From assembly GCA_011375275.1 (NCBI GenBank), contig DRLW01000385.1, positions 1 through 8,226 of the forward strand: DNA of 8,226 bases, given 5' to 3'. Under the pieces are notes generated by a model. The model did no database searches, was not told where the DNA came from, and saw only the letters and a program-made list of their open reading frames with translations. Of this stretch, positions 1-6,098 are shown piece by piece. The translations under genes were made by a program, and so were the position numbers. Every line of letters begins with the position of its first letter. The first letter of the stretch is position 1. This DNA comes from Bacteroidota bacterium. Lineage in GTDB: Bacteria > Zhuqueibacterota > Zhuqueibacteria > Zhuqueibacterales > Geothermadaptataceae.

Positions 1-95
1 CTCCGTGATTCAAAACTGTTTTCCTTCTCAACGTATCCCTCCAGCGCCCCCCTTTCCTCAGTTTCCCCCCATTCGCCGTCTCGAACATGGGCGAG

Positions 96-168
96 ATGTA
101 GCCGAAGTGGCAACACTTCGGGAAAAAATGTAGCCGAAGTGGCAACACTTCGGGCGCAACACTTCGGG
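96..168 (+). repeat. Tandem hairpin repeats with GCAA loop (two full copies, one half copy)
   Basis: Two identical 27-base copies lie at 96-122 and 128-154. Each contains a perfect 8-bp stem closed by a GCAA (GNRA-type) tetraloop: CCGAAGTG, GCAA, CACTTCGG (102-121 in the first copy). The stem is preceded by TGTAGC, whose last C is the first stem base. A third, truncated copy at 156-168 keeps only the loop and 3' arm (GCAACACTTCGGG). Read on the minus strand, the copy at 128-154 is followed closely by six T (123-128), so it could also help end transcription coming from wecB. The unit resembles REP-like palindromic elements in size and position, but I cannot assign it to a named family. Confidence 0.85.
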
Positions 169-180
169 CACACCGAAGGC

Positions 181-205
181 CGGAACTCTTGCGAGTTCCG
201 CTACA
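181..205 (-). repeat. Inverted, diverged member of the GCAA-loop hairpin repeat
   Basis: On the minus strand this reads TGTAGC followed by the stem GGAACTC, loop GCAA and GAGTTCC. Counting the C of TGTAGC, the stem is 8 bp (181-188 with 193-200). The TGTAGC head and the GCAA loop match the copies at 96-154, while three stem positions differ and all three are compensated on the other arm. The unit faces the opposite way from those copies. It looks like the same element family with a different stem. Confidence 0.75.
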
Positions 206-213
206 CGTAGGGC

Positions 214-234
214 AAAAACGTGTGCTCGTGCACA
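214..234 (-). terminator. Possible weak intrinsic terminator after wecB
   Basis: On the minus strand a 5-bp stem TGTGC with loop ACGA and GCACA (221-234) is followed by CG and five T (214-218). It begins about 18 bases past the wecB stop codon, the right place to end this transcription unit. The stem is short, so the call is tentative. The nearby GCAA-loop hairpins may contribute. Confidence 0.4.
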
Positions 235-251
235 GTGCGCGACGTACATTT

Positions 252-1361
252 CTACGCCCGCGCCTCTTTCTGCCATAAAATATCCACGATGCGGCTGGCT
301 GCTTTGCCGTCCCAAAGCTCGGGGCGGCGGCCGTTCTTGCCCTTGCCCTGCAGAATTTTTTCTGCTTCCTCGAGCAGACGGCCGGGATCACGGCCGAGTA
401 CCACGTTCGTGCCTTCGGTTACAGTAACCGGGCGCTCTGTATTCTCCCGTGCTGTTATGCACGGCACTCCGAGAACCGTGGTCTCTTCCTGGATACCGCC
501 GGAATCGGTGAGCACAAAGGCGGCGTTGGCCATACACTTGAGAAAATCGAGGTAGCCCAGCGGCTCGATCATGCGAAAATCCGGCGCTGCTTTGATTTTT
601 TCTTCCAGGCCAAAGGCAGCAATCTGCTTGCGCGTGCGCGGATGCACGGGAAAGAGCACCGGCATTTTCCCGGAAATCGTGCACAGCGTTTCGATCAGGC
701 TGGTGCAGATTTCAGGATCATCGACATTGGCAGGCCGGTGCAGGGTGGTGAGCACAAAATGTCCGGGCTGCAGGCCGAGCTCATCGAGTATCGGCTGCTG
801 CTCTGCTTTCTCGCGGTGGGTCATCAGCGAATCGATCATCACATTGCCGACAAAATAAATTTTGTCTTTGTCAATACCCTCGCGCAGCAAATTCTCTTCT
901 GCAGAAGCCTCGGTCAAAAACAGATAATCAGAAATCTGATCTGTGAGAATGCGGTTGATCTCCTCAGGCATGGTACGGTCGTTGGAACGCAAACCAGCCT
1001 CGACATGCACCACCTTCACACCCATTTTCACCGCCACCAGGCTGCAGGCGATGGTCGAATTGACATCGCCGACGACGAGCACGAGGTCTGGCTGCACCTC
1101 GCGCATCACTTTTTCGAACTCGATCATGACCTTGCCGGTCTGTTCGCCGTGACCGCCGGAGCCGATACCCAGATAGATATCCGGCTTGGGCAGACCGAGA
1201 TTATTGAAGAACAGGTCTGACATTTTGTGGTCATAGTGCTGGCCGGTGTGCAGCAGCACCTGTTCGATACCCTCATAGCGGCGCATCGCTTCGACGATTG
1301 GAGCGATTTTCATAAAATTCGGGCGTGCGCCCACCACATTGATGATCTTGAGTTTTTTCAT
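252..1361 (-). CDS. wecB: UDP-N-acetylglucosamine 2-epimerase (non-hydrolysing), WecB family
   Basis: This 369-residue protein is full length for the non-hydrolysing family (about 370-380). It interconverts UDP-GlcNAc and UDP-ManNAc in the cytoplasm, supplying a precursor for ManNAc- or ManNAcA-containing glycans. The N-terminal Rossmann strand ends in GARPNFMKIAPI (11-22). The family signatures follow: LHTGQHYD (37-44), GDVNST (98-103, with D100), HVEAGLRS (119-126, with E121), PEEINR (132-137), TLHRP (206-210, with H208), PVHPRT (238-243) and DSGGIQEE (286-293), which binds the UDP part. D100, E121, E133 and H208 fit the known catalytic set. The ATG start gives the expected beta-strand directly, although only a weak AGAGA precedes it. 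It follows the glycosyltransferase at 1495-2928 by 133 bases in which I see no clear terminator or promoter. Related epimerases that act on other UDP-sugars (FnlC-like) are possible but less likely. Confidence 0.95.
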   Translation of the reverse strand: MKKLKIINVVGARPNFMKIAPIVEAMRRYEGIEQVLLHTGQHYDHKMSDLFFNNLGLPKPDIYLGIGSGGHGEQTGKVMIEFEKVMREVQPDLVLVVGDVNSTIACSLVAVKMGVKVVHVEAGLRSNDRTMPEEINRILTDQISDYLFLTEASAEENLLREGIDKDKIYFVGNVMIDSLMTHREKAEQQPILDELGLQPGHFVLTTLHRPANVDDPEICTSLIETLCTISGKMPVLFPVHPRTRKQIAAFGLEEKIKAAPDFRMIEPLGYLDFLKCMANAAFVLTDSGGIQEETTVLGVPCITARENTERPVTVTEGTNVVLGRDPGRLLEEAEKILQGKGKNGRRPELWDGKAASRIVDILWQKEARA

Positions 1362-1494
1362 GAATTTCTCTGATCCGCTTTCCTTAATAACCCGATTTCA
1401 CAAATGAACGCTGCACACAAAGGACAACGCCGGGGGGCTGAAATTTTGTTCGATGAGCTCCCCTGGTGAACTATACTTCAGGCTAAAACAGCAC

Positions 1495-2928
1495 TCATAC
1501 CAACATGTTCATCTGGTCACTGAGCATCCTGGCGATATTGCGGCCGTTATACTGTTCATACGCATCCGAGTTGTGCACATAGCCGATGCCACCGTTGCGC
1601 CAGCGTTTGATGAAATCGACCAGCCCCTCCTTGATGCGGGCAATATCATCCGGCGTTGCCGTAGCGCCGAGCCCGTGCTTTTCGACGATCTCCGTAGTAG
1701 CGCCTGGGACGGCGACGGCGAGCATGTATTTTTTCAGCGCGACATATTCGAAAAACTTGCCCGGCACACTCAAACTCGTGCCCGGCTGAAACAACAGCAG
1801 GACGTCGGACTCTGCCTGAAAGCGCAGCGCTTCTTTGTGGCTCACTTGCGGATAGACGCGGATGACGCTTTCCAGCTTCTCAAAATCCTTGAAACTCTTG
1901 AACAAATCCGGCGCGATGATGCCGACGAACTTTACTTCGAGCTCTTCTGGGGAGATAATGCCCTCATCGATGATCTCGGCAACCGCCTGAAAAAAAGCAT
2001 CCGGATTGCGTTTGCGATACAGCGCCCCGGTATGAGTGATGACCAGTTTATCACGCTTCACTTCACCATTGGCTGCAAATTCAGCCGATTCAAAATCTGC
2101 CGGATCAAAGCCGTTGGGAATAACGCAGAATTTATCGCGCAGGGCCTGGCCATAAAACTCGATGAACTCAGCCTCGGCATACGGGGTGTTGAGGATGACC
2201 TTGTCCGCGTTTTCGACGAACTTGCGCTCGAGATAGTCATACGCGCGTCCCCGGAATGTGCCGCGCAGCTCATCGACTTTCATCGGAGAACGCGCCCATG
2301 GATCACGGAAATCGGCGATCCACGGCAGGCCGGTGAGTTTTTTGAGGATCAGCGCCACCAGATGGTCGGTGAAAGGCGGCGCTGTGGAGTAGATGATATC
2401 GACCTGCTTTTGCCGGTATAACTTCCAGCCACGGGCCACAGCATAGGGCAACCAGGAAACGTTCTTGTCCGGAATGGTGAAAAGATCGTAGATCAGATCT
2501 TTCAGCTTCTGAAAACGCGATTTCTGTTTTGGTGCCGGCTTTTTAAGATTTGCCTGTTCGGCCAGCTCCTTGATCAGCCCCGGGTCCAGAGGCGCGGCTT
2601 TATCTTTTTTTTCTTCGGTTGAAAAAAACTTGGAAACGAGTTTCTTCTTGGCATCCTTGTTTGCGGCCATGCTCTCTTTCAGATTGAACAGCTTGAAAAA
2701 GCCCTGAAAAATCCGCGTTCGTTCTTCCTTTACCGAAGCGGGTATTTTATCGACCAGACTGCGATCGACCGGTGTCATCGGCGGATACTCCTTTTCCTCC
2801 GGTGTCAGCACAGTGATGTCCCAGCCCAGCTCGGGAAGATAGCGCACAAAACGTACGCTGCGGTGCACACCCGCCGCAGACATGGGCGGGTAGATGAATG
2901 CGATAAACAGTACTTTTTTTGCCGGCAT
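1495..2928 (-). CDS. GT4-type glycosyltransferase, WbuB-like
   Basis: This 477-residue protein has the two-domain GT-B layout of retaining family 4 glycosyltransferases and probably adds a sugar to a lipid-linked or growing glycan on the cytoplasmic face. The N-terminal acceptor domain opens with FIAFIYPPMSAAGVHRSVRF (8-27) and includes STAPPFTDHL (181-190) and ADFRDPW (205-211), both typical of WbuB-like enzymes. The C-terminal nucleotide-sugar domain begins near NTPYAEAEF (247-255), with HTGALY (299-304) and PGKFFEYVALKK (389-400), where E394 is a likely sugar-nucleotide ligand. Residues 84-145 form a Lys-rich insertion between the two halves of the N-terminal domain, and its code contains an A8 run. 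No signal peptide or membrane helix is apparent. AGGAG lies 12 bases before the ATG, slightly far, with AAAGG closer. The gene starts just after the sat-cysC terminator, so it needs its own promoter or readthrough; I could not identify one. Donor and acceptor cannot be read from sequence. Confidence 0.88.
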   Translation of the reverse strand: MPAKKVLFIAFIYPPMSAAGVHRSVRFVRYLPELGWDITVLTPEEKEYPPMTPVDRSLVDKIPASVKEERTRIFQGFFKLFNLKESMAANKDAKKKLVSKFFSTEEKKDKAAPLDPGLIKELAEQANLKKPAPKQKSRFQKLKDLIYDLFTIPDKNVSWLPYAVARGWKLYRQKQVDIIYSTAPPFTDHLVALILKKLTGLPWIADFRDPWARSPMKVDELRGTFRGRAYDYLERKFVENADKVILNTPYAEAEFIEFYGQALRDKFCVIPNGFDPADFESAEFAANGEVKRDKLVITHTGALYRKRNPDAFFQAVAEIIDEGIISPEELEVKFVGIIAPDLFKSFKDFEKLESVIRVYPQVSHKEALRFQAESDVLLLFQPGTSLSVPGKFFEYVALKKYMLAVAVPGATTEIVEKHGLGATATPDDIARIKEGLVDFIKRWRNGGIGYVHNSDAYEQYNGRNIARMLSDQMNMLV

Positions 2929-3015
2929 GGCTGCCTTTAACTCCTGTCAAGATCGAATTCGAATCCTTCCGGAACACGGCACAGGTCATGCACGTGCCCG
3001 GTCATTACAGTGGGG

Positions 3016-3053
3016 AGAAAAAATCAAACCCCGGTGCCGGGAACGCACCGGGG
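3016..3053 (-). terminator. Rho-independent terminator of sat-cysC
   Basis: A perfect 9-bp GC-rich stem (CCCCGGTGC at 3029-3037, GCACCGGGG at 3045-3053) with a 7-base loop is followed on the minus strand by TTTGATTTTTTC (3017-3028). It sits 23 bases beyond the cysC stop codon. This is the best intrinsic terminator in the window and separates sat-cysC from the downstream glycosyltransferase. Confidence 0.85.
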
Positions 3054-3076
3054 CAACACCTGATGGCAGGCACGGA

Positions 3077-3670
3077 TCAGGCGACTGTAGCGTCGTCTGC
3101 AACCGCGCTTACCGAAGAACCGTTTTCACCTTTTTTCGCCAAAAAACCCTGTTCTTCAAGATAGGTGACGATCTTCATCGCGCTCTCCAGCGGGGTTTCG
3201 TCCTCTGTGTTACAGATGACTTCCGGGTTTTCCGGCGGCTCGTAGGGATCGGAAATGCCGGTAAACTGCTTGATCTCACCCGCCAGCGCTTTCTTGTACA
3301 ACCCCTTGACATCGCGCTTGATGCACTCATCGACAGAGGCGTTGACATAAACTTCGACGAAATTTTCGGTCATGTCGCGCACTTCCTGGCGGATCTCCTT
3401 ATACGGTGAGATCGCAGCCGTGATGGCATATACACCGTTCCGGCTCAGCAGATTGCTGACAAAACCGATTCGGCGGATATTGGTATCGCGGTCTTCCTTG
3501 GAAAAACCCAACCCCTTGCTCAAATTCGTACGAACGACATCGCCATCCAGCACTTCCACCTTTTTGCCACGCTCTTTCAACAGAGGGACGAGATGCTCCG
3601 TGATGGTCGATTTGCCGGCGCCGGACAAACCGGTCATCCAGATGGTTACGCCGTGATCAAACTTACTCAT
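3077..3670 (-). CDS. cysC: Adenylylsulfate (APS) kinase
   Basis: The product phosphorylates adenosine 5'-phosphosulfate at the 3' position with ATP, giving PAPS in the cytoplasm. It has 197 residues, normal for stand-alone CysC. The Walker A loop GLSGAGKST is at 14-22, LDGDVVR at 41-47 contains the conserved DGD, and AAISPYKEIR (85-94) holds the family's serine motif. FTGISDPYEPP (136-146) matches the conserved substrate-lid segment. The last 17 residues form a polar tail beyond the kinase fold. The ATG is preceded by GGAG at workable spacing. It lies 70 bases downstream of sat and is followed by a strong terminator, so the two genes form a natural pair: Sat makes APS and CysC pulls the unfavourable equilibrium forward. 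There is no fusion to Sat or CysN. PAPS could serve sulfotransferases or PAPS reductase; neither is visible here. Confidence 0.96.
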   Translation of the reverse strand: MSKFDHGVTIWMTGLSGAGKSTITEHLVPLLKERGKKVEVLDGDVVRTNLSKGLGFSKEDRDTNIRRIGFVSNLLSRNGVYAITAAISPYKEIRQEVRDMTENFVEVYVNASVDECIKRDVKGLYKKALAGEIKQFTGISDPYEPPENPEVICNTEDETPLESAMKIVTYLEEQGFLAKKGENGSSVSAVADDATVA

Positions 3671-3740
3671 GATGTGTCTCCAGAAATATGATGTGTGGAA
3701 ATTTTATCTTCATTCGTTATCAGGGTAAAAAACTCTCCGG

Positions 3741-4919
3741 TTAAACAGCTTCAGCCTCTACTTCCTGCTGCTTGCGGCGATAGCCTTCCATCAGCACTTC
3801 AGCAACCTCCGGACGGGTGAACTCCACCGGCGGTACTTCTCCCTGGGTCAGCATTTCACGCACCCTGGTGCCGGAAAGGAAGATACGCTCTTCCGGGCTT
3901 CCAGGGCTGGTTTTGGCCGTGGCCATGCCCTGCGTCCGCGTGCAGTAAAAGGCATGCTCGAAATTGAGGGTGGTGATCCCCAGTTCCTGAGCATCAAACT
4001 GCTCGAAGATTTTTTGAGCATCGTAGGTGCCGTAATAGCTGCCGACACCGGCGTGGTCGCGGCCGACGATAAAGTGGGTGCAGCCATAGTTTTTACGGCA
4101 CATGGCATGAAAAATCGCCTCGCGCGGACCGGCGTAACGCATCGCGGCCGGGAAAACCCCGAGCAGGGTGCGGTCATGCGGATAATATTTATCCAGCAGA
4201 ACGGTGTAACTCTTCATACGGATATCCGCCGGGATATCGTCGCTCTTGGTTTCGCCCACAAGCGGATGCACGAACAGGCCATCGACGATTTCGAGGGCAC
4301 ATTTCTGGATGTACTCGTGCGCGCGGTGGATGGGGTTCCGCGTCTGAAACCCGACCACGGTTTTCCAGCCCAGCTCTGCAAACTTCTCACGCGTTTCTGC
4401 TGGTGTGTAGTAATGCTCGGGAAACGCCTGAGAAGGGGCATTGACCATCCAGATATCGCCTGCGAGATAAACATCTCCCTGACGATAGACACGCGCCACG
4501 CCAGGATGCGCTTCTTCGGTCGTGCCATAAACCATCTCAGCTTCATACTTTTTATCGTAAGAATATTTCTCGCTTACGGTCATCACAGCGCGCAGCTCGC
4601 CGCTGGCATACAGGGCCAGCTCATCACCCTCGCTGATCGCCTCAGCTTCTTCCGTGCTCACCGGCAGGGTCAACGGTATCGACCAGACTACCCCATCAGC
4701 AAGACGCATCCTTTTCAGCACACTTTCATAATCTTCTTTATTCATAAATCCGGTCAGCGGGCTGACAACACCCGTGGCGATCAGTTCGATATCGCTTGCC
4801 GCGACATCATCGACATCGACACGACGCAACTCCTTTGCACGCTCGATAGCTGCCTGGCGCTCGCTGTCCTGCAAAACCCGGTTGATCAGCGTGCCGCCAT
4901 GCGGTTTACTCAATTGCAT
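3741..4919 (-). CDS. sat: Sulfate adenylyltransferase (ATP sulfurylase), Sat type
   Basis: This enzyme adenylates sulfate with ATP to give APS and pyrophosphate, the first step of sulfate activation. It is the single-chain Sat type, unrelated to CysDN. At 392 residues it matches bacterial Sat without a kinase domain. An N-terminal PUA-like domain (about 1-160, with SPLTGFMN at 53-60) precedes the catalytic domain, which holds QTRNPIHRAHEY (192-203, with the HxxH pair H198/H201), GVFPAAMRYAGPREAIFHA (254-272) and GRDHAGVG (286-293). LSGTRVREML (348-357) lies in the C-terminal part. A longer reading from an ATG at 4976 would add 19 hydrophobic, untypical residues. The ATG at 4919 is preferred because AGGAGAG sits five bases before it and MQLSKPHGGTLI fits family N-termini. 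Near 326-338 (FYCTRTQGMATAKTS) only C326 remains of the Cys-rich zinc site common in the family. cysC follows 70 bases downstream. Confidence 0.96.
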   Translation of the reverse strand: MQLSKPHGGTLINRVLQDSERQAAIERAKELRRVDVDDVAASDIELIATGVVSPLTGFMNKEDYESVLKRMRLADGVVWSIPLTLPVSTEEAEAISEGDELALYASGELRAVMTVSEKYSYDKKYEAEMVYGTTEEAHPGVARVYRQGDVYLAGDIWMVNAPSQAFPEHYYTPAETREKFAELGWKTVVGFQTRNPIHRAHEYIQKCALEIVDGLFVHPLVGETKSDDIPADIRMKSYTVLLDKYYPHDRTLLGVFPAAMRYAGPREAIFHAMCRKNYGCTHFIVGRDHAGVGSYYGTYDAQKIFEQFDAQELGITTLNFEHAFYCTRTQGMATAKTSPGSPEERIFLSGTRVREMLTQGEVPPVEFTRPEVAEVLMEGYRRKQQEVEAEAV

Positions 4920-4924
4920 GAATT

Positions 4925-4931
4925 CTCTCCT
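4925..4931 (-). promoter_or_regulatory. Ribosome binding site deciding the sat start
   Basis: The minus strand reads AGGAGAG, then AATTC, then ATG at 4919. This strong Shine-Dalgarno match at ideal spacing selects the start at 4919 over the upstream in-frame ATG at 4976. Confidence 0.85.
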
Positions 4932-4940
4932 GTGTAAGTC

Positions 4941-5060
4941 TGTTTTTATGATGAAAATTGAATAGCCAAGAAACAAAAACTGGTGATGAAATCAAACCTT
5001 GTGTCGTTTTTTTTAAACATAATTCAATAAAACCACACATCAAACAAAGCCGGTCTGGTT
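4941..5060 (-). promoter_or_regulatory. AT-rich leader upstream of sat, probable promoter region
   Basis: This stretch is visibly richer in A and T than the rest of the window and contains runs such as T8 at 5007-5014 (A8 on the minus strand). It lies directly before the sat ribosome binding site. A loose sigma-70-like pair can be read on the minus strand: TTGTTT, 17 bases, AATTAT, followed by GTTT. Neither hexamer is a good match, so only the region is proposed, not exact boxes. A promoter here would make sat-cysC an independent unit. I saw no recognisable riboswitch fold. Confidence 0.3.
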
Positions 5061-5132
5061 ATCCACTTAACTCAGCACGGTTGTCTCTTTTCAATCAGAC
5101 CACCTGACAACAGCACGTGCCTGCACCTGAGC

Positions 5133-5237
5133 TGTCATTCCGGTTTCCGTGCAGCGGAAGACCGGAATCTCCCAGACTCAGGCACATGCCAGAAAAGATG
5201 AGATTCCGGCACGGCGCTTCGCCTGGCCGGAATGACA
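5133..5237. repeat. MITE-like palindromic element with TGTCATTCCGG terminal inverted repeats
   Basis: The 105-base element is bounded by perfect 11-base inverted repeats, TGTCATTCCGG (5133-5143) and CCGGAATGACA (5227-5237). Inside, CCGGAATCTC (5162-5171) is repeated inverted as GAGATTCCGG (5200-5209). Each half therefore folds alone: ATTCCGG at 5137-5143 with CCGGAAT at 5162-5168, and ATTCCGG at 5203-5209 with CCGGAAT at 5227-5233, each enclosing a smaller GC-rich hairpin. The whole can also fold as one long cruciform. No obvious target duplication flanks it and it encodes no protein. Intergenic palindromes with TGTCATTCC-type ends are widespread in bacteria. It sits between the acyltransferase and sat and could end transcription in either direction, though no T-tract follows directly. 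Confidence 0.8.
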
Positions 5238-5301
5238 AATGTCGGGAACTGGGCCAAGCCTGGTTTGCTGAGTAAACTGGATACCCGGTAAAAGCCGGTG
5301 C

Positions 5302-5847
5302 TTACTCCCGCTTTTTCAGCGGTTTGGCCGGCACACCGCCGGCGATCGTATAGGGTGGAATATCCTTTGTCACCACAGACCCGGCAGCGATCACAGAGCC
5401 CGTGCCAATCGTGACACCCGCAGTGATGACACAATTCGCCCCCACCCAGACGTCATCACCGATGGTGATATCCTTGTGCACAGAAGGCTGCAGGATAATC
5501 GGCGTTTTGGGGTCGAGCTGGTAGTTTGAGCCAAACATCTTCACACCCGGGCCCATGCGGAAGCCGTCCCCGATGGTGATCTTTGCCTGACCGGGTTGAA
5601 TACAGCCGAGATGATTGATATGGCAGTAACGGCCGAGGAAAATGTTCTCAGGTTCGGTAAGCTTCACCGTCGGCTCGATCCACGTGCCTGTGCCGATGCT
5701 GCCCAGCTTGCCCAGGGCTGCGCCGTTATATTTGCGGTAAAACTCCAACAAACGAAACAGCCAGCGCCAGGTAGAAAAACTGAACAACACCGTGATGATC
5801 TGCCTGATCATATTGACCTTGCGCAAAACTGACAATGCTTTACTCAT
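5302..5847 (-). CDS. Left-handed beta-helix (hexapeptide-repeat) acyltransferase, WbbJ/LacA-like
   Basis: This 181-residue protein belongs to the acetyl-CoA-type acyltransferases that fold as a trimeric left-handed beta-helix and often O-acetylate sugars of O-antigens or capsules. Hexapeptide periodicity runs from about 48 to 168, with the diagnostic block ITIGDDVWVGANCVITAGVT (127-146) and the closing VVTKDIPPYTIAGGVPAK (158-175). Residues 13-37 are hydrophobic and aromatic and might associate with the membrane. Oddly, the region where relatives carry the catalytic histidine reads MFGSNYQLDP (104-113), with Asn108 at the expected place; the nearest histidine is H124. AAGGAG lies four bases before the ATG, a strong site. 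The 251 bases upstream (5848-6098) contain only tiny ORFs without ribosome sites and a weak 6-bp inverted repeat (5987-5992 with 6010-6015). It probably modifies the glycan made by neighbouring genes; the substrate is unknown. Confidence 0.87.
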   Translation of the reverse strand: MSKALSVLRKVNMIRQIITVLFSFSTWRWLFRLLEFYRKYNGAALGKLGSIGTGTWIEPTVKLTEPENIFLGRYCHINHLGCIQPGQAKITIGDGFRMGPGVKMFGSNYQLDPKTPIILQPSVHKDITIGDDVWVGANCVITAGVTIGTGSVIAAGSVVTKDIPPYTIAGGVPAKPLKKRE

Positions 5848-6098
5848 CGGTCTCCTTTTACACCATGCCTGAACAGGTTACCCCGTTCGCTTCCCTTTGC
5901 TGTATTCCTTCACACAGATGCCCGTGCCCGGCGGATGTGCACGAACAGTCAATCCAATGCTTCCGAAGCGGTCTCATGGTTCAGAAAGCAGCGGACTTCC
6001 CGCAAGCCTGCTGCTGAGGCTGAAGAGCCACAGCCATCGTTGCGGGTAAAATTTTTCTGCCATCCCCGCGTTGCCTGCGCCCGGCACTGGTTTGTGAA

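Noticed and set aside
1..88. Minus-strand frame starting at an ATG at 88 and running off the left edge (29 codons, MFETANGGKL...)
   Set aside because: No ribosome binding site before the ATG, odd Gly/Lys/Arg-rich composition, and too little sequence to recognise anything.
96..205. CRISPR array at the left-end repeats
   Set aside because: Copies are only 5 bases apart, one is inverted with a different stem, and there are no spacers of regular length.
1453..2421. 322-residue open frame on the plus strand antisense to the WbuB-like glycosyltransferase
   Set aside because: The minus-strand product has clear family motifs throughout; the plus-strand product has none and no good ribosome site.
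3954..4937. 327-residue open frame on the plus strand antisense to sat
   Set aside because: It overlaps sat entirely, shows no recognisable domain, and its composition is what an opposite-strand reading of a conserved gene gives.
4920..4976. N-terminal extension of Sat from an ATG at 4976
   Set aside because: The extra 19 residues are unlike Sat N-termini and lie in AT-rich leader sequence; AGGAGAG correctly spaced before the ATG at 4919 supports the shorter form.
4906..5040. 44-codon minus-strand open frame overlapping the sat start (MCGFIELCLKK...)
   Set aside because: It could be read as a leader peptide, but it lacks a ribosome binding site and shows no run of regulatory codons; probably chance in AT-rich DNA.
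5858..5977. 39-codon minus-strand open frame ending just before the acyltransferase ribosome site
   Set aside because: No Shine-Dalgarno sequence, no recognisable product, and composition gives no sign of coding. A 29-codon frame just upstream was rejected for the same reasons.
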